This document shows positions 26,402-38,884 of a stretch of DNA of 64,000 nucleotides, piece by piece (positions within the stretch are counted from its first letter, which is position 1; each line of letters starts with the position of its first letter). The notes beneath the pieces were generated by a model. It saw only the letters and a program-made list of their open reading frames with translations, ran no database searches and was not told where the DNA came from. This stretch comes from Parelaphostrongylus tenuis. Its lineage: Eukaryota > Nematoda > Chromadorea > Rhabditida > Metastrongylidae. The stretch is from contig JAHQIW010000907.1 of assembly GCA_019055375.1 (NCBI GenBank), positions 1-64,000 on the forward strand, written 5' to 3'. A program made the translations under genes and the position numbers.

Positions 26402-26570
26402 AGGAGCGCATGTGGCGCAGTGGTCAGAGGTGCTCTACGTCGCATACAAGGTTCTCTATACAAGGAGCTCAAACAGAGTTAAAAATTGGAGACGAATGCA
26501 TGACTTATCCGCCAGAGACTGATCAACGCCGAGGGATTTATCCTTTATCCTTTGTTCCATCGTATAAGCA
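26402..26570 (+). repeat. tRNA-derived SINE, internally deleted
   Basis: Head GCGCATGTGGCGCAGTGGTC then a jump after AAGGTTC to the tail AATTGGAGACGAATGCATGA and GATCAACGCCGAGGGATTTA; the body is missing. Confidence 0.65.
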
Positions 26571-27652
26571 TGATAGTGCTTCATCACAACCTTAATCTAC
26601 CTAATTTCTCTTACCTCCATTGCGGTGTGCGCCAAAAGATATTTGTGGGGAAACGTGACGCCGCTAAGCACGATAGCTGAGTGAGACGCAATTCGGCAAG
26701 ATGTTACGTTTCGTTCTCAGAGGGTTAAAAACCAAGAGCAGTTTCAAAATTGCCACCCATCCCAAACCATCCATTAAGTCCTTTTTTTCTCAATGAGCTA
26801 AATAGGAGGTATTATAATATTATGTTTTCAAACACTGATAAGATTAGGTTGTCCACAACTCAGTCAGTAAAACACCTCCATGACTTCATTAGGAGAAATC
26901 AAGAAACTTGACTTTCAATCTTAAGCGCAAAATTTCTAGTTAAGTAATGGAGGTGTTTGGCTGACTGATGTTGCGGACAACGCGATTATTTCCAGCTATG
27001 AAGAAACCGAAACAGCCGAAAGGTCAGATATTTGAATAAATAATTTCATAAATCTCGTGTTTGGCTCAACAAGAAAAACAATAAATTTTCAATGAATGCC
27101 GAGGTTAAAGGTAGTTGAGTCTTTGGATTCATTTCAAGATATACATTTGATAAGTAACAAGACTTTGCTGTAAAATCTATTCACAAACTTTAGCCGAGTG
27201 AAAAAATGAGTGTCAGAAGGTGAAATGTAATTATGTTTTAGCTGTCACACGGCACAAATAAAGTCTCTTCGAAAATCAAGTGTAGAATCGAAATCGCCAT
27301 AACTTATTCTATTGAATGATGACTAAAAGTCTAAGGGAAAAATAAAAAAGGCCTCGTCACGAACAAACTAATGATCTTCAACGTCATCCATCATCTTCTA
27401 TTCCTTGCTCAAATCTTTTCGTTTTTTCACTGCGAAATTTTCTGGAGCCTCAGAAGAGCCGATGTTTAGAGACAGATTTTAAAGATGTATCGAAATATCC
27501 TACTAGAACGATATCATTGTTGTGTTGATGCTATACAAGTGATCGGATCATCTTTTTTTTCCCGCAAGAGCAATAGAAAAAGCAGAGAAAGTTACAAAGA
27601 ATATCCAAACACACGATTTGCTACTACATCGCTACATTGAAATGCCCACTAC

Positions 27653-28511
27653 GTTTTCAGTTGCGATTCGTATTACTTTTACATCTGCTGATAACTTTCC
27701 TACGTAATATACTTCTTGCACACAATCCTTCTCCTAAATAATTTACTTGTAGTCTACAGTGCATCTGCGAAAGCTTCTTGTCAAAGTTCTCGGATCCTTA
27801 GAGGGCTATATGCACTAATCAAAAAGACTTATCAGGAAGCATCTACAAAGTTGTAAAAAGCTTCATAGCTCACATTTCACAAATATTATCTCCAAATTTT
27901 TTGGCGTGAGCTGTTCTTCGAAAAGAAACATGTTTTATGCCTTATAGCGGTAGCTAAGGCTTGAAGAAACATGATATTACTTCTTCCTATTACATCTTTC
28001 TTGAATTGAGTAATATGACGGCTGAATACTAATAAACGAAATTACATGATTAAGTGTAAGCCGATGTTACATTTTTGAGTAACTCGAAACCTTAAAGGAG
28101 CTGTGCATCTCAAGACGATTAGTACGAAACGCGTCCTTGTGAGCAGGAAGCTCTTCGGATATTTGATACAGGAAGCTACAACGGGTCAGATGACACTATG
28201 ACAAGCTACATCTGTTCAAAAACTGCTTGTCATCTGATTGACAGCGACTACCAACAATGGTAGTCATGCTAGCAGCTACTATGATAAAAAATGATCAGCT
28301 CTTGCTCAGACAATGTAGTAATGGAACAGTGAATATTGTACTAATGGAGTAGTTTTTTCTCCAAAGAGTTTCGTAGTGAAGGATAAAGAAGTGAGAGATC
28401 CTCCATCAAACCTCTTCAATAACTCTTTATCAAACTTTTGCAGACATTTTTCGTAAGGCTTCATTACCATCGACGTTTTGGAACACATTAGAAGGACAAC
28501 ATTTGTGAAAC
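27653..28511 (-). CDS. Three-exon segment of an unrecognised gene
   Basis: Exons 28511-28412, 28175-28091 and 27733-27653 join with matching phases (2 then 0). Acceptors are GCAATACAG, CGTTGTAG and AATTATTTAG; donors are AG|GTTTGA, AAG|GTTTCG and AAC|GTAGTG. They encode FTNVVLLMCSKTSMVMKPYE, KCLQKFDKELLKR, SFLYQISEELPAHKDAFRT and EKDCVQEVYYVGKLSADVKV. The product appears soluble, alpha/beta, with a few cysteines. I do not recognise the family. If the second exon is skipped, the first frame stays open to a stop at 28306, which is an alternative ending. More exons are expected on both sides. Confidence 0.45.
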
Positions 28512-29429
28512 CTGTATTGCATGAAAATTGACAAAAACGCAATGGACGCCATTCACTTTGTTACTCGTAATGTATGTATTAGCATAAATACATGCGACCA
28601 CTTTTTGTTAGAAATTCTTCTAATACTCAATGATAGATCGTCGTTATTCGAATGTCTGATGGTCAGAATCTAGATGTTACCCAAAGAGATTTCCATCTTT
28701 TTTGAAAAGTTAGTTAATCAGTCTAGATGATAATGAACGGAATACTGTCATTCAACATTTGAGTTGAAAAGTATAATATGGAGTAGTCTTTGAACAACTG
28801 TACTATGCAAGACGCATTTTTTTTCTCTAGAATAGCACTTCATTAATGCATTTCATGGCCATGGTGGCTTAACTGTGAATAATTGTTATCTAGGACTTGA
28901 ATTGTTCATTGTGTTGAAGAATGCGCGACAAACAGATTAGTATTCTGATGCTAAGCAAATGAGCAGAGAAACGTTGTTGCCTTCGCTATGGAAAAACGTG
29001 AACTGAAGAGCACCACTTTCAGCGTTCGTTCAAGCGTTAATGAATTACGACATAGTGATATATTTGGTACGAAATGAGATGGGAAAATAAATCATAAGAA
29101 TATCTCGAAAAAAAAGGGGTGAAAGATGAGAAGTTGAAAATGATGAAGATCTAGCAAAAAATTCAAACCATATCAGTAGGTCTTGACAAACGATAATAGA
29201 CAAAATGCTCGGCGTCGATCATCCTTCGCGGACGTAAAATGCATTCGTTCTGTTAGCATCGTAGAGGTGCTTGAATGTATATGTGGCCCGCACAGAAGGT
29301 GTTCGTAATTCCGAGACAAATCTGGTACTATGTTCCTAATTGCGCAGTGATAGTGGGCTTAAACAGCGACATCGAGCTAGGGAACACGCACGTATTTCAT
29401 GATACAACTAACCACTACGCAACATGCTT

Positions 29430-29970
29430 TTAAAGAAGATTACTGATCAATTTTCTAGAGGCCGTAAACTTTTTCTTGTATATTTGGGAACAAACCTCCC
29501 TAAAGTGATCCTGCAAATAATAACTAAAGCAAAAACAAACTTAGAACACTCTCTATCAAAAATTGCATCCACTTATATTGTGCGTGATGACGTAAATTCC
29601 TTTCTGCAGCCTTCATGAAAGGACGAGAGTGAGGAGTTACTTTTAGCTGTTATGTATGTTTACTCTTATTATTGTATAATACACTGGGAAACTAGGGCGC
29701 ATATAACTGTTATAGATTATTCACGTGTCGGATATAAAATTCTGAATTACGTTAAGTATAATGCATTTCAAAAAGAACACAACATCTCCATTGTCACCAG
29801 AATTTTCTAATATCAATATCAACATGCACTTCTTTGATGGAATAATAGCGAGTGGAAAATGATAACGTGAATCATGTTTGCTGTCGGAACGTTCTTCACG
29901 AAAAAGAATCACCCCTTGCAAAGGAATAGAAAGGGCTTGTTTTGGTAGGCTTGTAACTTTCAGGCATGGC
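29430..29970 (-). CDS. 3' two exons of an unrecognised gene
   Basis: Exons 29970-29751 and 29510-29430 join in phase 0 (donor AAC|GTAATT, acceptor TTATTTGCAG) and end in TAA. The acceptor of the first exon is a strong AATTTTTCCAG. The first encodes about 73 residues including QALSIPLQGVILFREERSDS, RYHFPLAIIPSKKCMLILIL and GDVVFFLKC, a run of short beta-like strands. The second gives HFREVCSQIYKKKFTASRK, a likely helix. A beta-rich block followed by one helix could be a PH-like fold, but no signature motif confirms that. A GA-rich microsatellite lies upstream and a tRNA-headed SINE directly downstream. Confidence 0.45.
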
Positions 29971-30057
29971 CTGGAAAAATTTCGTACAATGTGCCCGCAT
30001 ACCTTGGAAAGGTGAACTTCTAGAGAATTATAAAGAGAGAAAGGAGACAGAGTGAGA

Positions 30058-30084
30058 AAGAATGAAAGAAAGAAAGATAGATAT

Positions 30085-30129
<45 letters not shown>

Positions 30130-30156
30130 AGAAGAGAGAGAAAGAGAGAGAGAGAG
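30058..30156 (+). repeat. (GAAA)n/(GA)n microsatellite
   Basis: AAAGAAAG units grading into GAGAGA. It produces long Ser/Leu/Phe frames on the minus strand that are not genes. Confidence 0.9.
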
Positions 30157-30159
30157 ATT

Positions 30160-33100
30160 TCCAGCACATATCAATGATAGCTCAGCATAAATGTTAACAG
30201 AAATGAACATCGACCAATATTTCATTCAGATAGCCTCCTGCTTTGGAAATAAGCTAACAAAGTGCCATTACAGATCCATCGCATACCACTACAGGCTCGC
30301 ATTTCATCATTTTTCTAAAAATCACGAATGAGTGAACTTGGAATGGCGTACGGAAAATTTTGAATCCTCAAATAGATGAGCACTTTTTTATTAGACAACG
30401 GAGCAATTGCGGCACTGAGCCAAAGGGAAAATCAATCTAATAGTCTCAGTACTAATCGTTCATCAGGTGTTTTACGAGTGAAGAAAGGAGTCACCTCCGT
30501 AGCTCTTGTTCTTTTGTACTCCTAACAAAACAAATAAGGTAGTAGTTCTTCGTAGCAGAAATAGAGCATTTTCACGACATAAAACCTGTACGGTAGCTGC
30601 AACGCAGATACCTATTCACTGTCGTCGTCAGAACCAGTAATCAAAGACGAAATTCAGCTCTCCAACCGCCAATTCGCTCCTCATTCACAAAAACGCCATA
30701 TGCCATCTACAGGTGTGAGACGAATGAATGAATGAAAGGAACATATTCTCAAGCCTCATTAACGCCATCGATAAGTACGGACCATTTAACCGTTTAGAAA
30801 ATTACGACGCAAATTATGTAGAAGCACAAGAATTAGCCAGCACAACACATCAACCATTTGTCATTCATTTTCTCCATCACGTCTGAAATAGCGAGTGCAC
30901 CTTCGTTGTCACACAGGCTTCTACTGGTACTACAAAAAAATGAATGCTGCTCGTAATCAGATAAAAAAGCATTGTTAATCAGATTTTTTTCCTTTGACGT
31001 TCAGCTTCAGCTCATATAATTCATTTTGCAGCGAAATGAATTAAAAGGATGAATGTTGTGTGAACTTCTTACCATCAGGAACACGATGAGATGAAATGTA
31101 GTGAAGGGAGAGATGTTCCACCTGCAAGCGAACGTTAGCATGAGATGGCTTACTCGTTTTTGTCATCCTACGTTTGCCTATAGTAGTTTATCAAACTATA
31201 TAGAATTACTTTTATGAGCCTGAGCGATTGATTAAAGAAGAGTTCCTTTTTCAAGCAAGTATTCTAGTAAGCAGTCACAGTAGTCACTATTGGGAACAAT
31301 CGATATTCAGAAACATCAGGTCTTTGGAGTGCTCCTTAAGTTTTGGCAACTTTTTTCATTATAGAACTCAAGTTGAATCATTCAGCTAACAGCTCAAGGC
31401 ATGTGTATGACGATAGCGAACTAGAAACTTCCACAAATACGTTAATCATCAGTATTTTTCTATGACACACGTGGAAACGAGTGCTTGAGTTCATCAATAA
31501 TCTATAACTTATCTCTGGTAATTCGAATTCACACAGAAGACCACTATAGATCTGTGTTCATCCGAATCATTAGAAAACCAGTATTTTTAATCGAACTGTC
31601 ATGGTCTTAGTGATACTTTTCCTCAAAGTCAATAATGTAGAGTGGTGTGCAAAAACGTTTGCGCCTTGTGGGATTTGAACCAGATCTCACTCTTTCCGGC
31701 AGCGCGTGCTGAACCGTTGCACTACCGACGTCCGTTTTGCACACATCTCGTTTTACGCTACAATGCGTTATCTGTTAACACCCAACCGTCTACGGTCTGG
31801 AGTGGGCAGTCACTATCGACATAGAACCCCATTATGCTGACACATATTGGGTTTCAATATTCAATCAGAATTCATTTATTGGACCGCGTATTGCGGTGGT
31901 ATGATGTTACAATAAACCCAAAAATGTAGAATGGTGTGTAAAAACGCTTGCGTCAGCTGGAATTCCAACCCAGATCTCACTCTTTGCGGGAGCGCGTACC
32001 TAACCGTTGCATTACCGACTCTTCCTTAATTCCTACGCGAACAATATTTTATGAACCAGACGTTCTAAAAGTTATCACTCTTCAAGAGGACTTTTTTCAA
32101 ATAAATCAAATACGCGCGAAAAGGAGGAATTGTCATCTCAAAATCGTCTTCAATAAAAGTACTCAGTCCTCTACCAGCCTTCTTATAAGTTACCACTTCA
32201 TAACCCAGTGAAATTTACTCTTTGTACGTTGGTATGTCTTTCAAAATAAAAGTGACCAAGATTTCCTCAATTCAACAATTCTGGTGCTTTGTACAGATAC
32301 AATGGACCCGCTGTGAGCATTCGGATTAGTCACGGTACGTGCAGATAACGAGGTCTACATCTGTGGCAACACCACTATCCGATTTCCGGCGTGAACCACT
32401 TGGTCCCGCTGTTGTTTAATCACAATGCAAGTCCCTAAGCAAATAAGGATCTCAAACATCGCAGCAGAATGACTCATAAATAGAACGCAAATGAAAAGCT
32501 TTGGTATGCTGAAAACTCGGTGTTATAGCAGGTAACTACACCAAGGTTTTCGCACTCCTGATAAAGTATTGTTTTTGAGGAAACCGAAAACCATCAAAGC
32601 CTTTTCCTCAAAAGGTAAGCGTTGATCTTAGCTCTGAAGGAGCTATAACGGCGTACAGACCTTTAGTGGATTCTTCCGTGAACATTTAAGAACTAACAGA
32701 AGCGTTTCTTTGTAACTCAGTAAACTTAGTTGGAATGATGAAGTGCTAGCTTCATGTGAGCTGATTACGGTGCTTTGGCATCAATCACTCTGGATTCTCA
32801 AGAAGTGGCGAGCTTAGCAAATACCTTTGAATTTTGACTCGATTTGATAAGATTTCGCGATTCTTCTGCAAATCCATGAGTACGTGAAATGATTTATGAC
32901 ACTATGAACCCACTTTGCATTCTTCAAAATTGACGAGTTAAGCCTGAACCTCGAAATATTTCCCAGATAAAAATCTATAAATAGATGTCTCCACATTATT
33001 AAACCAGTCACGGTCAAAAAAGCATACAATAGAAGACAGAGATATCGTATCAGTTGCTAATTTTTAGATAAGGACTCTGGCCGAGTAGTTAGTGAAGCTA

Positions 33101-34300
33101 TGAGAAAGCAAGACGCTGCTTTGACTTCTTCCCAGTAACTCTCCTGCAATCATATGGAAGCGCCTTAGCGCGGCTTCCTCAAAAATTGCAAGGAGAGCCA
33201 ACTTCACCAACATTCTATGTTTATAAAGAAATCGAAATACTCAAGTAGCAGCCGTAGCAGCACGGGAGGCGTTCAAGGACCTTTACGGATGACGAAACGT
33301 AGAAAAGAGAAGATTGTTAGAAATGTTAGAATCTGCGCAAAAAATATGTAGACAGGTCATGTAAATAAATTATTAAAATCCCTTCAATAAGTGGTAGCAC
33401 ACTACAAAAGGCGGCACTTACGACACGCATACTACTGCTAGTTCACTTTTGTCCTTATCAACAAATGTATCCATAATTTTGGACGTTTTAATTTGGAGAC
33501 GAGCCTTCAGTGACGTATAAAAAGCTGTGTCTTAGGCTATTTAATAAGCAGGTTTAATAGTTTCATAACACAAGAACATATTTACCAAGTTATACAGTGC
33601 TCAAATTGGTCTCTTGTATTTTCGAGGACTTTGACAATGTTAACTCTAATGGCATTCTCTTAACAAAGTGGCTCAACGAAGAAGTTAAGAAAAGAGTGTA
33701 ATCTAGAGATATCGAGGCTTAGCAATGATCCTTTCTCGTCGGTATCTTGTGTGGAGCAATAGCAAAATTCATGGAGCAATAGCATCATTCAAATATAACT
33801 ATAGAATAAGATATAAAGCCAAACATAGCAAGCATATACTAGTAAGCACTCTAATATGAAAACAATAGAGCACTAGAAATAAAGTGCTTTCCTTTCAAGA
33901 TTATAATGCTTTTGAATTCGCTAGAGTGAAGACAACTCAATAAGGAGGATGAAGCAATAGAGCGACGAATGAAAACTCACGAGTTGATCGTTTGAGTCAC
34001 TCGATGATTAACGGAGTTAGAGGTGACATAAGCGACCTCGGCCGATTCTCTATAGTGAGTCACAGAGGCCTAACGCAATCGTGTAATTTATAAGATCCAA
34101 CAGATGGGTTTCGAAGTAAGTGTTGCAGCTACGAAAGACTGCTGCAAGCCTATCATCGGTGATGAAATGCTAATAATTCGTGAGCTGTGATGATTTATAC
34201 AGTTATCGTGACAGCCGCAAGAGCGACAGATGCCTGTGTTCATCCAGATAGTGCTGAAAATTGGACGAAATCGCTGGCCTCATCAAATGTTTCGGAATGT
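30160..34300. other. No gene recognised
   Basis: Contains only the two tRNA-headed repeats at 31.6-32.0 kb and weak tRNA-like sequence at 33.07 kb. Coding-like spots near 30680 and 33250 are too short to call. Confidence 0.45.
31645..32027 (-). repeat. Two direct copies of a tRNA-headed element
   Basis: Minus-strand heads at about 31655-31735 and 31945-32025: A box GTAGTGCAACGGTTCAGC and B box GGTTCAAATCC in the first; the second is decayed. Both share the flank AATGTAGARTGGTGTG at their low-coordinate side, so each is a full repeat unit. Confidence 0.5.
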
Positions 34301-34304
34301 TAAA

Positions 34305-34445
34305 TATGTATATAAATTATATACGTGTACATATATATATGTATATATATATATTATGTATGAATGTTATATATATGTGCATACATATATGTATATATAT
34401 ATATGTGAATATTATTTATAATATATATATATATTTATATTATAT
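34305..34445 (+). repeat. (TA)n microsatellite
   Basis: Interrupted TATATA and TATGTA runs, about 140 bases. Confidence 0.9.
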
Positions 34446-35013
34446 ACCCAATGATGAAGAGTGACAACCGTTTGCGTCAAGCGCGACAGATAGATGTGTT
34501 GTAGCGTAGAAAGAGTAGTATCAAAATAGGCATAGATAGTGCAATGGGTTAGAGCACGCGTCGCTGAAAGACTGATAATGCAGCAAGGGTATTGAAGGTG
34601 TACTGATCCAAGGACCTCTTGGCATGGGCCCTCGGCACTGGTGAAACGAGAGTTCAAAACTCGCTGAAGCTCCAGGTTTTGCCACAGCACTCCCCATTTT
34701 TTAATATATCATTATAACTTTATAACACTGCTTAAAAACAGTAAGATAAATAATTCTTGTACGCATTGAAAAGGATATGGACCAAGAATTTTACGGTGCC
34801 ACAGCTCAGAAAATCACTGGTATAATCTATGGAACAAAGATTTCACGTGTTCCAAGAAATCAACGATGAAAGAAATAAGAAATGGGAGAGCAAACGTGCC
34901 TCTTAACAGGCAGACACAAAAATTAATAAGCTGAAGAGCTGCAAAAGAAACGGAGCAGCGTTTTTAGAGATTTCGTCGACCGACTTTATGACGCTAATAC
35001 TTTGTTGCTCTAC

Positions 35014-35445
35014 TTATTGAATCTCAAGAGCGCCATCGATTGAAGTGGTCAATTCTACAAAACTACTGTAAATGATGTGATTTAGATGACTACTTGCAAA
35101 GATTTTTGATAGCTGTTTCTGTTTTGGACGGCCTGAGCGCGACTGATCCTTCACATTATTCTCTCCAGATTTGAACTTTGTCAACCACTTCCTAGCCGTC
35201 CTTTCTGCTGTGATCGGCTTCACTAGTTATTTTTTCTAACGCGCCATTCGTGCATCAGTAGCAAGCGAATTTTTCTCACGACAGCTCCAACTCAAAGCAA
35301 GTAAAGGCAATTCGTATACCGAAACTTCTGCAAGAAAAGATGCAGTTGAATGACATCAAAACCATGCAATTTTAATTACTCTGGTTTACTCATTAGTCTA
35401 ACAAATTTGGTGTTTATTGCTCTAGTGCCAAAACTTCTGGAACAA
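35014..35445 (-). mobile_element. Mariner relic, 5' part
   Basis: The minus strand carries an inverted-repeat-like end (GTTGTTCCAGAAGTTTTGGC at about 35420-35445), the 5' leader also seen at 53 and 56 kb, and the N-terminal transposase ITAERTARKWLTKFKSGENN followed by DQSRSGRPKQ. Part of the N-terminal helix region is deleted. The rest of the transposase is absent. Confidence 0.65.
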
Positions 35446-35640
35446 CCTGATTTAATTTGCTTAATTTCGCTCAAGGTAAGATGTGCAAACTTGGAAATAC
35501 TCAATGAAAACTTGTTCGAATTCATGGATTTTTCTGAGACATTGAAGAAGGAAGAAATAGAAGCGATAAAAAGTTTTCGATTGTTTGCGCCTTTGATGCT
35601 GATTCATGCGCTTGATTACTTTATTGTATGAACTCTCTTC

Positions 35641-37493
35641 TTAAGCTGTGTTGTTTGCAATTTCGTTACTCTCTTTTTTGATATTCACACGAGAAGGAAC
35701 ACCTTTTGGTGTGATGATGAAGTTGCGAGAATGGGCTCTATGACACCTAAAAATGTCATTATTATTTCAAGTGATCCAATCTGGTGCATAAAACTGTTTT
35801 GTTGACTTCTTGTATGGGTCAAGTAACTTTTCCAACTCAGATGCCGTGGCGGGAAGCATCCATAGAAAGGAGTCTTATGTATAATTGCTAATAATTCTCA
35901 CTTAGATTCTAACTTTCCGGCTTAAGATTAATGCTGTTGAAAAATATAATCAGGTGATCAGTGAAGAGGTGCCGGAGTCTTTTCCCTCAAAGTATTGGTA
36001 TCGCTTGCATAACACAACATTACTTTGAGAGATAATCCGCTGTTTCTTGATTGCAAATGTCTATGATGAACTTTTGGGTATTGTTTGGAATGAAAGGTTA
36101 TCAAAATGGCAAGGTATACATACTAGAAATTCATCAAATGCTGCCAGCATATGATTCCATAATGACAAATGTTTTTCTCTCCACACGAACATTGCATATG
36201 CAGCAAAATTATAGGAACTTATAAAGAAGAACATGAAGCATACAAAGAATATGAAAAACATAGAAAATTTTTCACAATACAAAACTAAACTCAAAAGACT
36301 TCATCTTATATGCCTATGCCACTTCATTTGATCAGTATCACAGTTTCTTCCACTGCGCGGAGAGTACTTCTAGCATTGAGTTCGTCCCCTTGTGTTCACT
36401 GCTTGGCTGAGAATTTGCCTTTATCATAAACGTCGTGAAATACTGCTTGAGCACATTTCTTTGTAATTTCGAAGATAGCCAGAGTGGAGAAGTTCCGTGG
36501 AGATCAACCTTCTGCCGAGCATAGCGGCCACTTGGTTACTGTCTTTTCCACTCCCCCAAAAAAATCATCATAGAAATCGTCAAGGAACGGAAATAACGCA
36601 TAAAGGGGTGCAACCACGTAAGAACTTTCAAAGTGGCCAAAGTAACATCCATAGATGCCACAAAAAACAGAGAAAAATTAGCCGTGCTTCAATCCGAAAC
36701 TCAGGAATTGAGTTGTTGCTGCTGAAGTAATAAAAACATTTGAAAGGAATAGAGGAACAAACACTTCGAACGGAACACTATATGAGATCGAGGTTTACGT
36801 TTTCCATTTTTTCTATAAGATTTTGAGCGATGAAGAAAGAGAAATACGATCTGACTGGAACGAACGGTTTACAACTGGGATTAGATGCTTGCTGTAGTCG
36901 AGTGATTCGTCTATTGATACGCGGAAGAGCCACCGACTGACCACCCGACGACTATGGGCAGTCGATGCTCACGTCGAAACAAAATCCGCTCTCTAAGCTC
37001 ACCGTAAACAAGCACGCGATCATTGTCGTTGAGATGACAGCGTAGTAGGCCACTCACGAACTTACAAATTGAAGCGATATTGAGATATAAGAAATTTATG
37101 CTTTATCTTACGAGCATTTGACTTTTTTACTAGTTTATTGTATTATGGCCCGCCCTGAGCTAATTTTTCTACTGATTCATCATACTTCATTATATTCAAG
37201 TTCACAAAACTCGAGAGCTACCAAGAAGTCGAGGTTCAGACAGCACGAGGGACTACCAAGAAGACGACTAAATTTTGCTCGTTTTTCATTCATTTTGAAG
37301 AGAAACATATCCAGCGACAGCTTGGTAGAATGTGCTACAATTACTGCAGTATATCAAAGAGCAGCTTGCCAACTTTTCCTGGAATATATACCGTTTTTAT
37401 TTGCTGAAGGCGACTTAGTTGAGTGACGCAAAGTTCTCAAACATTTCATTGCTGGTTTTTCGGTTGACATTCGTGATACAGAGATGATTTCAT
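35641..37493 (-). CDS. Multi-pass membrane protein, 3' exons (polycystin-like at best)
   Basis: A chain of exons ends at a TAA (35641-35643), with AATAAA on the minus strand at 35620-35625. Proposed exons: 37493-37392, about 37348-37280, about 37052-36990, 36686-36552, 36511-36444, 36284-36124, 36045-36014, 35933-35914, 35873-35795, 35746-35641. Phases agree at every junction from 36686 to the stop, with introns of 40-150 bases. Hydrophobic blocks are AYYAVISTTMIACLF, ANFSLFFVASMDVTLATLKV followed by a basic WLHPFMRYFRS, and FFIFFVCFMFFFISSYNFAA then YAMFVWREKHLSLWNHML. The order of an S4-like basic helix, an S5-like helix and a re-entrant segment resembles polycystin/TRP channels, but no clear S6 consensus was found, so this is only a suggestion. 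The tail is polar and basic. The junction 37052 to 36686 is the weakest (poor acceptor, phase not settled). Confidence 0.55.
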
Positions 37494-37654
37494 CTGAATC
37501 ACGCCCGAACACATGAATATTACTTCTACATTCACACGCAGAAAGCGTGAGCCAATCCGACATAACGCAGAAAATAAGCTATCTTATCTACGAATACATT
37601 GTCAGGAACAGAGTACAAGCCATTAGGTGCAGATAAGACAAAGCACATTTCTTT

Positions 37655-38095
37655 CATTTCGAGTGTTTTCTTACGACCACAGCTCAAATTTCAATATGCC
37701 TGATAATCATTATTTGACCCACGCATGTCAGTGGTCTGTCAATGAGGGCTGACTTATAGAGCCCGATACACGTGTTTCGATCTTGCGATCTCGTCAGTCA
37801 GGCAGTTACCCTTTTCTCGTCTTTCGCTAATCTCTGTGGGTGCTCCAGTCCCCACAATAAGAGTTAGCGACGACGTACGTTTTACACTCTATGTTCAGTG
37901 AAGAACTCACCAAACACAGAGTTTTGTACACTCGAATGCTCGTGGCTAGTATATTTGATATAACATATCTTCCATTTCGAGTGTTTTCTTAAGACCACAG
38001 CTCAAATTTCAATATGCCTGATAATCATTATTTGAGCCACGCATGTCAGTGGTCTGTCAATGAGGGCTGACTTATAGAGCCCGATACACAAAGCA
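37655..38095 (-). repeat. Fold-back family 1 copy with a direct duplication
   Basis: Contains the family flank and arm in reverse orientation. The first ~120 bases (from about 37655: TCGAGTGTTTTCTTACGACC through AGAGCCCGATACAC) recur almost unchanged from about 37978 to 38090. Confidence 0.7.
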
Positions 38096-38307
38096 CATTG
38101 TTTGAAGCGATATCCCAGGGCATTTATACATAGCCGTTTTGGATTTGTGACGATTTAGTAGAAGATAAAAGATAGCGATAAAAACTGACCGTTATGATTA
38201 TAGTGGTATTACTTATACTTATAATGGGCTGAGGAGATTAGAAAAGGCTATCCATAATCTCTGGCAATTTGCTATTGGGGTAAAATTTATTCACACTTGA
38301 ATCTCAG

Positions 38308-38752
38308 AAACTGTGATAAAGAACTCCCACGCGTCGCCATTTTAGTTGTTCTCCACACTATAGAAAACAATCTCCGCTTATACTCCGGAAGAAGTAACGG
38401 GTTTGTAGCCATCCTAAGTTTCGTGAATTGCTCGTATCTCAGCCCTTTTGTGGATGCACTTTACATTGAACCTTGCCATGAAAAAACTAGGCCGGAAATG
38501 GATTTTAAAAATTCGCATTTGTTTACACCCTTTAGTGCTGATCATTGGCGTTTACTACGATCTGTTTTTATCCAGTGGTTGATCTACATCATTCATGGTC
38601 ATTTGCAAGGTAGCAATCATGTCGTTGCCAAGATGTCATCGACTCTTGTCAATGATTCACTAAAAATTGGGCTTCAGGTGAGAGATATAGAACTTCTTCC
38701 TTTTGAGGACAATAGTGGACTTCTCGCGTACCCCCGCATTTATGAGGAGTAA
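38308..38752 (+). CDS. Terminal exon of an unrecognised gene
   Basis: A 148-codon open block starts after a good acceptor (GAATCTCAG at 38307) and ends at TAA 38750-38752, followed by AATAAA at 38782-38787. It encodes a mixed alpha-type sequence (KELPRVAILVVLHTIENN, then HWRLLRSVFIQWLIYIIHGH, ending GLLAYPRIYEE). Codon use looks like real coding sequence and the opposite strand is full of stops. CAG|GTGAGA at about 38680 could act as an alternative donor, but the frame stays convincing beyond it. No domain is recognised. Upstream exons were not found: 37650-38100 is fold-back repeat DNA, so the preceding intron is probably long. Confidence 0.45.
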
Positions 38753-38884
38753 AATAGCGAAGCGAGTAGCAATTACACAGTAATAAAAGCTACCAGTCAT
38801 AGTGCTAATAATAATAACGGCATAATAGTATTAAGCCCTGAGGGACGACGTGTACCAGCTGAGGTACACGACTGTTTGAAGGCC

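Noticed and set aside
29721..30225. Long minus-strand Ser/Leu/Phe-rich frames
   Set aside because: The 5' half is translation of the GA-rich microsatellite. Only the downstream splice-bounded part (29751-29970) was kept as an exon.
35350..35631. 93-codon plus frame with a consensus donor AAG|GTAAGA
   Set aside because: Its first part is the 5' end of the minus-strand mariner relic, so the frame is mostly chance.
37118..37426. 102-codon plus frame, and an open stretch after its stop (RKVLKHFIAGFSVDIRD)
   Set aside because: The minus strand carries exons 37493-37392 and about 37348-37280, which join in phase; the plus frame has in-frame stops and no donor.
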